From positions 2,232,001 to 2,296,000 of the forward strand of contig NZ_CP114014.1 in assembly GCF_040581415.1 (NCBI RefSeq): a DNA stretch of 64,000 bases. Direction: 5' to 3'. Both the position numbers and the translations under genes were made by a program. Of the stretch, positions 8,687-15,240 are shown one piece after another; position 1 is the first letter of the stretch; every line of letters begins with the position of its first letter. This DNA comes from Paraconexibacter sp040581415. Its GTDB lineage: Bacteria > Actinomycetota > Thermoleophilia > Solirubrobacterales > Solirubrobacteraceae. The notes below the pieces were generated by a model. That model saw only the letters and a list, made by a program, of their open reading frames with translations, was not told the origin of the DNA and made no database searches.

Positions 8687-9978
8687 CCGGCCAGGCACCC
8701 TGGGCCGGGCAGCGCCTGCACCTCGTCGGCATCGGCGGGGCGGGGATGAGCGCCTACGCGCGCTGCGCGGTGGCGCTCGGCGCGACCGTCTCCGGCTCCG
8801 ACCAGGCCGAGTCGCCGGGGCTCGCCGCCCTGCGCGCGCTGGGCATCGACGCCCGCGCCGGCCATGTGGCCGCCAACGTCCCGGCGGGTGAGGGCGTTGA
8901 GGTCTTCCACTCCACGGCCATCCCGCCGTCGAACCCCGAGCGGACCGAGGCCGCCCGGCGCGGGCTCGCCGACCATCCGCGTGCCGAGCTGCTGCGCCGC
9001 TTCAGCGCGCTGAAGCGGACGATCGCGGTCGCGGGTGCGCACGGGAAGACCACGACGACGTCCATGATCGCCCACGCGCTGCTGGCGCTCGACGCCGCCC
9101 CGGCCTACCTGATCGGCGGCGACCTGGTCAGCACCGGGCGCAACGGCGAGTGGGGGACCGGGGAGTGGCTGGTCGTCGAGGCCGACGAGTCCGACGGCTC
9201 GTTCCTGTCGATCGACGCCGACATCGCGGTCGTCACGAACGTCGAGCTCGACCATCACGCCACCTACCCCTCGCTGGAGGCGCTGCGGGGCGTGTTCCGG
9301 ACCTTTCTCGCCACACCGACGCACGCCGTTCTGTGGGACCGGCCGGATGTGCTGGCGCTGCGGCCGGCCGGCGCGCCGGTCGTCCCGTTCGACGCGCCGG
9401 CCGAGCCGCTCGAGCTGCTGGTCCCAGGCGACCACAACCAGCGCAACGCCGCCGCCGCGCTCGCCGCGCTGACGCTGGCCGGGTTCGACCCCGCCGCGGT
9501 CCGTGCCGCGCTGGCGACGTTCCCCGGGGCCGGCCGCCGGTTCCAGACGCTCGGCACCACGCGGTCCGGGGCGCGGATCGTGGACGACTACGCGCATCAT
9601 CCGACCGAGGTGGCCGCAACCATCCAGGCGGCCCGGTCGCTGGCGCCCCGCCGCGTGGTCGCCGTCTTCCAGGCGCACCTCTTCAGCCGCACGATGCACC
9701 TGGCCGGGCGGTTCGGCGCGGCACTGGCGGGGGCGGACGTGGCCTGCCTCGTCGACGTCTACCCGGCGCGGGAGCGGCAGGAGGACTTCCCGCAGATCAC
9801 CGGGCGCCTGCTGGTGCAGACGACGCTCGACGCGCGCCCGGGCATGCCGGTCTTCTGGCTCCCGGCGTTCGACGACGTGGAGCGGGCGCTGGCGCCACTG
9901 CTGCGGGACGGCGATCTGGTGCTGGTGATGGGCGCCGGCGACGTGAACCGCCTGGGCGCGCGCCTGGCCGCGGGCTGA
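8683..9978 (+). CDS. murC: UDP-N-acetylmuramate--L-alanine ligase
   Basis: A protein of 431 residues with GIGGAGMSAYA at the N-terminus, ATP loop GAHGKTTTTSM near residue 122, EADESDGSF, NVELDHH and the C-terminal DYAHHPTE. It performs the first peptide addition of the cytoplasmic murein pathway. It is coupled to murG by a 4-nt overlap. In many actinobacteria murB follows murC; here the next 640 bp hold only repeats before ftsQ. Confidence 0.96.
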   Translation: MTGQAPWAGQRLHLVGIGGAGMSAYARCAVALGATVSGSDQAESPGLAALRALGIDARAGHVAANVPAGEGVEVFHSTAIPPSNPERTEAARRGLADHPRAELLRRFSALKRTIAVAGAHGKTTTTSMIAHALLALDAAPAYLIGGDLVSTGRNGEWGTGEWLVVEADESDGSFLSIDADIAVVTNVELDHHATYPSLEALRGVFRTFLATPTHAVLWDRPDVLALRPAGAPVVPFDAPAEPLELLVPGDHNQRNAAAALAALTLAGFDPAAVRAALATFPGAGRRFQTLGTTRSGARIVDDYAHHPTEVAATIQAARSLAPRRVVAVFQAHLFSRTMHLAGRFGAALAGADVACLVDVYPARERQEDFPQITGRLLVQTTLDARPGMPVFWLPAFDDVERALAPLLRDGDLVLVMGAGDVNRLGARLAAG

Positions 9979-9986
9979 CGGACGCG

Positions 9987-10060
9987 GCCACCGGTCCCGC
10001 CGTCGACCGGTCCCGCCGTCCACCAGCCCCCGCCGTCGACCGGCCCGCGCCGTCCACCGG
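9987..10060 (+). repeat. Short array of 16-17-bp units (first block)
   Basis: Beginning just after the murC stop, four to five degenerate copies of a unit like GTCGACCGGCCCGCGCC / GTCCACCGGTCCCGCC follow one another. They run directly into the first 50-bp palindrome. Units alternate between GTCGAC and GTCCAC cores. The same unit makes the longer second array at 10170-10388. Confidence 0.8.
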
Positions 10061-10169
10061 TCTGACGACCATTTTTGGCTGTCCTGACGACCAAAACTGG
10101 TCGTCAGACGTGCGTGAGGGTCCGTGTGGCCGGCGGCGCGCGCCGAGCCGACCGGCCGCGAGCGTCGGT
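10059..10169 (+). repeat. 111-bp repeat, copy A, with 50-bp palindrome
   Basis: It opens with a 19-12-19 palindrome at 10060-10109: left arm GTCTGACGACCATTTTTGG, 12-nt loop, right arm CCAAAACTGGTCGTCAGAC, with 18 of 19 positions complementary. About 60 bp of GC-rich sequence follows and ends in GCGAGCGTCGGT. A nearly identical copy lies at 10388-10497 with a few substitutions and one indel. Palindromes of the same geometry also occur at 42809-42858 and 53126-53175. Confidence 0.85.
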
Positions 10170-10388
10170 CCCCGCCGTCGACCGGCCCCCGCCGTCCACC
10201 GGTCCCCGCCGTCCACCGGCCCTCGCCGTCGACCGGCCCTCGCCGTCGACCGGCCCTCGCCGTCCACCGGTCCCCGCCGTCCACCGGCCCTCGCCGTCGA
10301 CCGGCCCTCGCCGTCGACCGGCCCTCGCCGTCCACCGGTCCCCGCCGTCCACCGGCCCTCGCCGTCGACCGGTCCCCGCCGTCCGCCG
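10170..10388 (+). repeat. 17-bp minisatellite, about 12-13 units
   Basis: Tandem units such as GTCGACCGGCCCTCGCC (A), GTCCACCGGTCCCCGCC (B) and GTCCACCGGCCCTCGCC (C) follow without spacers. The order contains B-C-A-A blocks, which give a 68-bp higher-order period. Because 17 is not a multiple of three, all frames stay open and yield Pro/Ser/Arg-rich translations. I read these as non-coding. The array is framed by the two copies of the 111-bp repeat. Confidence 0.85.
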
Positions 10389-10497
10389 GTCTGACGACCA
10401 TTTCTGGTTGTCCTGACGACCAAAACTGGTCGTCAGACGGCGTGAGGCTCCGTGTGGCCGGCGGCGCGCGCCGAGCCGACCGGCCGCGAGCGTCGGT
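10388..10497 (+). repeat. 110-bp repeat, copy B, with 50-bp palindrome
   Basis: The palindrome is at 10389-10438: left arm GTCTGACGACCATTTCTGG, loop of 12 nt, right arm CCAAAACTGGTCGTCAGAC. The following 60 bp match copy A almost exactly. With copy A it brackets the minisatellite, 329 bp apart. The ftsQ ribosome site begins about 110 nt downstream; the bases between (10498-10605) show nothing further. Confidence 0.85.
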
Positions 10498-10617
10498 TTT
10501 CCCGTGTGCTGGCGTGGGGGAATCGACGTTCGGTGCGGGGCGGCGGAGGGCGGGGGGTGTCGAGGTTCGGTCCAGCGCGGCAGGGACGCGCGCCGGCGCG
10601 TCGAACGAGGTCACCGC

Positions 10618-11565
10618 ATGGCCAGTCGATCCGCATCGCTCCCTCATCCACGCTTCGGTCGTCGCGCATCGACGCGCGGGCCGCGCGGCGACGCAGCGCC
10701 TGCCTCCGGCTCGCCGACGGGACGCACCGTCGTGCGGCGCATCGTCGCCCTGCTGATCGTCCTCGGCGCGGTCGCGGCCGGCGGCTGGTTCCTGCTGCGC
10801 GACTCGTCCTTCGTCGCGGTCAACGACGTCACCATCACCGGGGTGTCCGGAACGCAGGCCGCCGGCGTGCGCGCCGCCCTCGAGGCCGCGGCGCGCGAGC
10901 AGACCACGCTGCGCCTGCAGCCCGAGAAGCTGTCGGCGGCCGTCGCGCGCTTCCCCGAGGTGAAGGCGGTCCGGGCGACCACCAGCTTCCCGCACGGCCT
11001 CAGCATCACGGTGATCGAGCGGACCCCCGTCGCGGCGCTGCGCGCCGGCGGACGCACCATCCCCGTCGCGGGCGACGGCACGCTCCTGCGGGATGCCTCC
11101 GCGAAGGGCCTGCCCACCGTCAGCGTGAAGACAGCGCCGGCGGGCGCCAAGTTGACGGACGGGCTCGCGCTCGCGGAAGTCCGCATCCTCGCCGCCGCCC
11201 CGGTCGCGCTCCGGCGCGAGGTGGTCAAGGTCTTCACCGGGTCCCGCGGCCTCGCGGTGCAGCTGCGCAACGGGCCGGATGTCGCGTTCGGGGCGCCGGA
11301 GCGCCTGGCGGCCAAGTGGGCCTCGCTCACCGCGGTCCTCGCCCAGCCGGCCTCCGCCGGCGGCACCCTGATCGACCTCAGCGTCCCCGAACGCCCAGCA
11401 GTGGCCGGGCTCGAACCGCTTCCTGACGGCGGCGGCACCGGGACCGGCAGCCCCGACGACGAACTCGGCGCGGCGCCCTCGGGTGCCGCCGGCGCCGACG
11501 GTGGTACTCCCGCCGCCGACGGCGCCACTTCGACCACCCTGACTCCCGATACTCCGACGCCGTAA
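10618..11565 (+). CDS. ftsQ: Cell division protein FtsQ/DivIB
   Basis: A bitopic protein of 315 residues. It has a cytoplasmic basic N-terminus of about 40 residues, one membrane helix (RRIVALLIVLGAVAAGGWF), then a POTRA-type domain (VNDVTITGVSG, FPEVKAVRATTSFPHGLSITVIERTPVAAL) and a C-terminal beta region. The last 50 residues are Gly/Thr/Pro-rich. The ATG at 10618 is chosen over an in-frame start at 10504 because GAGG lies just upstream and the membrane anchor follows at the usual distance. FtsQ links FtsL/FtsB and the septal synthase in the divisome. It stands between the repeat block and ftsZ. Confidence 0.88.
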   Translation: MASRSASLPHPRFGRRASTRGPRGDAAPASGSPTGRTVVRRIVALLIVLGAVAAGGWFLLRDSSFVAVNDVTITGVSGTQAAGVRAALEAAAREQTTLRLQPEKLSAAVARFPEVKAVRATTSFPHGLSITVIERTPVAALRAGGRTIPVAGDGTLLRDASAKGLPTVSVKTAPAGAKLTDGLALAEVRILAAAPVALRREVVKVFTGSRGLAVQLRNGPDVAFGAPERLAAKWASLTAVLAQPASAGGTLIDLSVPERPAVAGLEPLPDGGGTGTGSPDDELGAAPSGAAGADGGTPAADGATSTTLTPDTPTP

Positions 11566-11569
11566 CCCA

Positions 11570-11602
11570 ACCCTCGGCCTCTAGTCGAGGGTGAGATCAC
11601 CC
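11570..11602 (+). terminator. Overlapping hairpins after ftsQ (possible terminator/attenuator)
   Basis: ACCCTCG (11570-11576) pairs with CGAGGGT (11586-11592), and the overlapping GGGTGA-GA-TCACCC (11589-11602) forms a second stem. A second CGAGGGT at 11622-11628 could compete for the first arm. There is no U-tract. The arrangement could end or modulate read-through from ftsQ to ftsZ. Confidence 0.45.
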
Positions 11603-11667
11603 ATAACCTTCAACCCAGCATCGAGGGTGGGGCCGACTGCAACGGTCGTTGCGGGCTAGACTTGGCG

Positions 11668-11697
11668 TTGACACAGGCCATAAGCCCTGCGTACCGT
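11668..11697 (+). promoter_or_regulatory. Candidate ftsZ promoter
   Basis: A perfect TTGACA (11668-11673) is followed after 18 nt by TACCGT (11692-11697), which fits TANNNT. Transcription from about 11704 would give a leader of about 70 nt before the ftsZ ATG at 11772. It lies after the ftsQ hairpins, so ftsZ may be expressed independently of the upstream cluster. Confidence 0.55.
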
Positions 11698-11729
11698 GCG
11701 CGTCGCCCATCTGGGCACTGGCTTACGAA

Positions 11730-11752
11730 ACCTTCGACAATAGATCGAAGGT
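11730..11752 (+). promoter_or_regulatory. Hairpin in the ftsZ 5' leader
   Basis: ACCTTCGA and TCGAAGGT form a perfect 8-bp stem with a 7-nt loop. The 3' arm runs into GGTAGGACGGA, which ends 11 nt before the ATG and contains the only purine-rich ribosome-site candidate. The stem could partly hide the ribosome site or protect the transcript. Confidence 0.5.
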
Positions 11753-11771
11753 AGGACGGAACTTCTTCTTC

Positions 11772-12911
11772 ATGGAAACCAGCGGCAGCTATCTCGCAGT
11801 CATCAAAGTCGTCGGCGTCGGCGGCGGTGGAACCAACGCGGTCAACCGCATGGTCGACGCGGGCCTCCGTGGGGTCGAGTTCATCGCGGCCAACACGGAC
11901 GCCCAGGCGCTGCAGATGTGCGACGCCGACATCAAGCTGAACATCGGCATCGATCTCACGAAGGGGCTCGGCGCCGGCGCCAACCCCGAGGTCGGCTTCG
12001 GTGCGGCAGCCGAGTCGCGCGACGACATCAAAGAGGCGCTCAAGGGCGCCGACATGGTCTTCGTCACCGCGGGCGAAGGTGGCGGCACCGGCACCGGTGC
12101 GGCCCCCGTCATCGCGGAGATCGCGAAGAACGAGATCGGCGCGCTCACCGTCGGCGTCGTCACGAAGCCGTTCGAGTTCGAAGGCACGCAGCGCATGCGC
12201 CAGGCCGACGAGGGCATCGCCCGGCTGCGCGAGGTCGTCGACACGCTGATCGTCATCCCGAACGAGAAGCTGCTCGCCATCGTCGAGCGCCGCACGACGA
12301 TCCTCGAGGCGTTCCGCGAGGCCGACAACGTCCTGCGCCAGGGCGTCCAGGGCATCACCGACCTCATCACGATCCCGGGCCTGATCAACCTCGACTTCGC
12401 CGACGTGCGCACGATCATGAGCGACGCCGGCAGCGCCCTCATGGGCATCGGCACCGCCGGGGGCGAGAACCGCGCCGCGGATGCCGCCAAGTTCGCCATC
12501 TCGAGCCCGCTGCTGGAGGAGTCGGTCGAGGGCGCCACGGGCATCCTGCTGAACATCACGGGTGGCCGCGAGCTCGGCCTGTTCGAGGTCAACGAGGCCG
12601 CCGAGATCGTCCAGGGCGCCGCCGACCCGAACGCCAACATCATCTTCGGCACCGTCACCGACGAGTCGATGGGCGACGAGGTCCGCGTGACCGTCATCGC
12701 CACCGGCTTCGACCATGGCCGTCATCGCAGCAGCAGCGCACCGGCCGCGCGCCGCGCGCCCGCCGAGCGTTCGGACCGCCCGCGCAGCCCGCGCGAGCAG
12801 ACGGACGAGGCAGCGCGCCGGTCCCGCGACCGCCTGCCGCGCGCCGATCGCGAGCGCTCGTCGCTCGAGATCAGCGACGACGACATCGACATCCCGCCCT
12901 TCCTGCGCTGA
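11772..12911 (+). CDS. ftsZ: Cell division GTPase FtsZ
   Basis: A tubulin-like GTPase of 379 residues that polymerises into the Z ring. It begins METSGSYLAVIKVVGVGGGG, carries the tubulin signature GGGTGTG near residue 104, NVDFAD-like NLDFADV, and ends in the conserved C-terminal peptide with DDDIDIPPFLR, which binds FtsZ partners (SepF in most actinobacteria). Between the GTPase core and that peptide is an Arg/Ser-rich linker of about 45 residues. The frame is open upstream but the ATG at 11772 gives the canonical N-terminus. Genes that often follow ftsZ (sepF, yggS, divIVA) are absent here. Confidence 0.97.
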   Translation: METSGSYLAVIKVVGVGGGGTNAVNRMVDAGLRGVEFIAANTDAQALQMCDADIKLNIGIDLTKGLGAGANPEVGFGAAAESRDDIKEALKGADMVFVTAGEGGGTGTGAAPVIAEIAKNEIGALTVGVVTKPFEFEGTQRMRQADEGIARLREVVDTLIVIPNEKLLAIVERRTTILEAFREADNVLRQGVQGITDLITIPGLINLDFADVRTIMSDAGSALMGIGTAGGENRAADAAKFAISSPLLEESVEGATGILLNITGGRELGLFEVNEAAEIVQGAADPNANIIFGTVTDESMGDEVRVTVIATGFDHGRHRSSSAPAARRAPAERSDRPRSPREQTDEAARRSRDRLPRADRERSSLEISDDDIDIPPFLR

Positions 12912-12962
12912 ACCCGGCCCGGCGGCCCGCATCGGCCGCCGAGTTGCGACGGGCGTCGTAGA

Positions 12963-12993
12963 ACGCATCTCGGCCCGCGGGGTAGAGATGCGT
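12963..12993 (+). terminator. Hairpin downstream of ftsZ
   Basis: ACGCATCTC (12963-12971) and GAGATGCGT (12985-12993) form a perfect 9-bp stem with a 13-nt loop, 50 nt after the ftsZ stop. There is no U-tract. A smaller perfect stem GCCCGA-AA-TCGGGC follows at 13015-13028. These are likely 3' ends of the ftsZ transcript. Confidence 0.5.
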
Positions 12994-13074
12994 CGTGCGA
13001 TCGGACCGGGTTTTGCCCGAAATCGGGCAGGAATCGCCAAAACCGCGGTCGCGACCTGCCACACTCCACAAATC

Positions 13075-13350
13075 GTGCCGACGGACGGCAACCCGCTCGA
13101 TCCACTTCTGGATCACCTCCAGCGCTCCTCCACCCTGCATCGCAGCGAGGCAGAGCGCGTCGTGATGGAGGTGATGGCGTGGTTCTCGGAGGACGCGAGC
13201 GCCTTCGTGCGCCGCCGCCACCGGGAGCTGCAGCGCCGCGGGACGCCGAACGCCGAGGCCTACGCCCAGATCGCCGCCGAGCTCGCCGCTCGCCCGGTGG
13301 CCGGGCCCAGCCTCTCGGTACGGCAGGTTCGTCGGGTCATCTACGGCTAG
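13075..13350 (+). CDS. Small conserved protein of unknown function upstream of glmS
   Basis: A protein of 91 residues starting with GTG (VPTDGNPLD). It is helical and charged, with RSEAERVVMEVMAWF, then FVRRRHRELQRRG, and a C-terminus SVRQVRRVIYG. I recall similar small proteins (RRRH-ELQ ... RQIRRLIYG) in other Gram-positive genomes, but no function. The start is uncertain: an in-frame ATG at 12988 would add 29 residues spanning the downstream hairpin of ftsZ, which is unlikely. The stop TAG overlaps the AGGAG ribosome site of glmS, so the two are probably co-translated. Confidence 0.7.
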   Translation: MPTDGNPLDPLLDHLQRSSTLHRSEAERVVMEVMAWFSEDASAFVRRRHRELQRRGTPNAEAYAQIAAELAARPVAGPSLSVRQVRRVIYG

Positions 13351-13361
13351 GAGCAACCCAC

Positions 13362-15176
13362 ATGTGTGGAATCGTCGGCTACGTCGGGCGCCACAACGGC
13401 GTCCCGGTCCTCCTCGAGGGTCTGCAGCGCCTGGAGTACCGCGGGTACGACTCCGCCGGCGTCGCGGTCGTCAACGGCGACCAGCTCCGCGTCCACAAGG
13501 CCGAGGGCCGGGTGCGGGACCTGGCGGAGGGGCTGCCCAAGCGCGTCAACGGGCACGTCGGCATCGCGCACACCCGCTGGGCGACCCACGGCCCGCCGTC
13601 GGACGTCAACTCGCACCCGCACCTGGACACCGAGGGCAACATCGCCGTCGTCCACAACGGCATCCTCGAGAACGCGGCCGCGCTGCGCGCCGAGCTCGAG
13701 GCCGACGGCGTGACGTTCACCTCCGACACCGACACCGAGGTCCTGGCCCACCTCATCGGCCGCTCGACCCACGAGGACCTCGAGGACGCCGTCCGCGACG
13801 CACTCGCGAAGGTCGGCGGTACCTACGGCCTCGCGGTGATCGACGCCCGCCAGCCCGACCGGATCGTCGTCGCCCGCAACGGCTCACCGGTCGTCCTCGG
13901 CATCGGCAACCGCGAGATGTTCGTCGCCTCCGACGTCGCCGCGCTGGTGCGCCACACCCAGCAGGTCGTGCTGCTCGACGACGGCGAGCTCGCGACGCTC
14001 ACGGCGGACGGGTTCACGACCTCGACGCTCGACCGCCGCCCGACCCAGAAGGAGACGCTGGAGCTCGACGCCGATGTCAGCTCCTACGACAAGGGCGGGT
14101 ACGACCACTTCCTGCGCAAGGAGATCGCCGACCAGCCGACGGCCGTGGAAGGCACGCTGCGCGGGCGGCTGGACCATCGCTTCGCGACCGCCCACCTGGG
14201 CGGCATCGAGCTCACCGCCCGTGAGCTGCGCGGCATCCGCCGCGTGAAGATCCTGGGCTGCGGGTCGGCGTACTACTCGGGCATCGTCGGGGCGAACATC
14301 ATCGAGTCGCTCGCCCGGCTGCCCGCCGACGCCGAGCCGGCGTCCGAGTTCCGCTATCGCAACCCGGTGATCGACCCGGACACGCTCTACCTGGCCGTCT
14401 CACAGTCGGGGGAGACGTTCGACACCCTCGCCGCGGTGCAGGAGGTCCAGCGCAAGGGCGGCCGCGTCCTCGGCGTCGTGAACGTCGTCGGATCCTCGAT
14501 CGCCCGCGCCTGCGAAGGCGGCGTCTACATCCACGCCGGCCCCGAGATCTCGGTGGCGTCGACGAAGGCGTTCACGTCGACCGCGGTGGCGTTCGCGCTG
14601 ATCGCGCTGCACATCGGCCGCGTCCGCGACTTGAGCCCGGCGGACGGCGAGCGTCTCATCGGCGGCCTCGAGCGGCTGCCCGAGCAGCTCGAGGAGATCA
14701 TGGCGACCGAGGAGCACATCGCCCGGGTCGCGGGCCGCTTCAGCGACGCGACGTCTGCGTTCTTCATCGGTCGCGTCGGCGGCTACCCGGTCGCGCTCGA
14801 GGGTGCCCAGAAGCTGAAGGAGGTCTCGTACGTCCACGCCGAGGCCTACCCGGCGTCCGAGCTCAAGCACGGTCCCCTGGCGCTGGTGACGACCGACCTG
14901 CCGACGGTCGTCGTCGCGCCGGACGACCACCTGGCTGCGAAGAACATCTCCGCGATCGAGCAGATCAAGGCGCGCGGCGGCCCGGTCGTCGCCGTCGGCC
15001 ACCGTGTCCTCAGCGAGCTGGCCGACGACACGCTGATCGTCCCGAAGAACGAGCCGGAGCTCGACCCGATCCTGCTCGGCGTGCCGCTGCAGCTGCTGGC
15101 GTACCACGCGGCGCTCGTACTCGGCCGGGACGTCGACCAGCCGCGAAACCTGGCCAAGAGCGTCACGGTCGAGTGA
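13362..15176 (+). CDS. glmS: Glutamine--fructose-6-phosphate aminotransferase (isomerizing)
   Basis: A protein of 604 residues. The N-terminal MCGIVGYVG exposes the catalytic Cys of the glutamine amidotransferase domain. HTRWATHG and NGILEN follow. The C-terminal half has two SIS sugar-isomerase domains with SQSGETFDT, ASTKAFTS and ELKHGPLALV, and ends LAKSVTVE. It makes glucosamine-6-phosphate for UDP-GlcNAc, the precursor of the mur pathway encoded just upstream. The ribosome site AGGAG lies 7 nt before the ATG. No glmS ribozyme fits in the 11-nt gap. Confidence 0.97.
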   Translation: MCGIVGYVGRHNGVPVLLEGLQRLEYRGYDSAGVAVVNGDQLRVHKAEGRVRDLAEGLPKRVNGHVGIAHTRWATHGPPSDVNSHPHLDTEGNIAVVHNGILENAAALRAELEADGVTFTSDTDTEVLAHLIGRSTHEDLEDAVRDALAKVGGTYGLAVIDARQPDRIVVARNGSPVVLGIGNREMFVASDVAALVRHTQQVVLLDDGELATLTADGFTTSTLDRRPTQKETLELDADVSSYDKGGYDHFLRKEIADQPTAVEGTLRGRLDHRFATAHLGGIELTARELRGIRRVKILGCGSAYYSGIVGANIIESLARLPADAEPASEFRYRNPVIDPDTLYLAVSQSGETFDTLAAVQEVQRKGGRVLGVVNVVGSSIARACEGGVYIHAGPEISVASTKAFTSTAVAFALIALHIGRVRDLSPADGERLIGGLERLPEQLEEIMATEEHIARVAGRFSDATSAFFIGRVGGYPVALEGAQKLKEVSYVHAEAYPASELKHGPLALVTTDLPTVVVAPDDHLAAKNISAIEQIKARGGPVVAVGHRVLSELADDTLIVPKNEPELDPILLGVPLQLLAYHAALVLGRDVDQPRNLAKSVTVE

Positions 15177-15179
15177 CCG

Positions 15180-15201
15180 CAGTGTGAGGTCCATCACACT
15201 G
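15180..15201 (+). promoter_or_regulatory. Perfect TGTGA-N6-TCACA operator (CRP/FNR-type) after glmS
   Basis: CAGTGTGA-GGTCCA-TCACACTG is a perfect inverted repeat containing TGTGA-N6-TCACA, the consensus of CRP-family regulators (CRP, GlxR, Cmr). It starts 4 nt after the glmS stop and sits 5 nt before the -35 of the MFS promoter, centred about 50 nt before the predicted start of transcription. It could also serve as the glmS terminator stem. Confidence 0.6.
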
Positions 15202-15205
15202 TCGG

Positions 15206-15234
15206 TTGCAAATCGCTACTGACGGTCCTACGGT
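15206..15234 (+). promoter_or_regulatory. Promoter of the MFS efflux gene (leaderless)
   Basis: TTGCAA (15206-15211), a 17-nt spacer and TACGGT (15229-15234) form a well-spaced sigma-70-type promoter. The ATG at 15241 lies exactly where transcription should begin (6 nt between the -10 box and ATG), so the mRNA is probably leaderless. No ribosome site is present. Confidence 0.65.
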
Positions 15235-15240
15235 GCGGCG

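Noticed and set aside
10170..10388. CRISPR array
   Set aside because: Units are directly adjacent without unique spacers, and no cas genes are in the window.
10075..10423. Pro/Ser/Arg repeat proteins on both strands of the minisatellite
   Set aside because: A 17-bp unit without stop codons keeps all frames open. No start signal, fold or codon bias supports coding.
8020..10995. 991-residue open frame on the minus strand
   Set aside because: It runs opposite murG, murC, the repeats and part of ftsQ. The translation is Arg/Gly/Asp-rich shadow sequence from high GC, with no recognisable domain.
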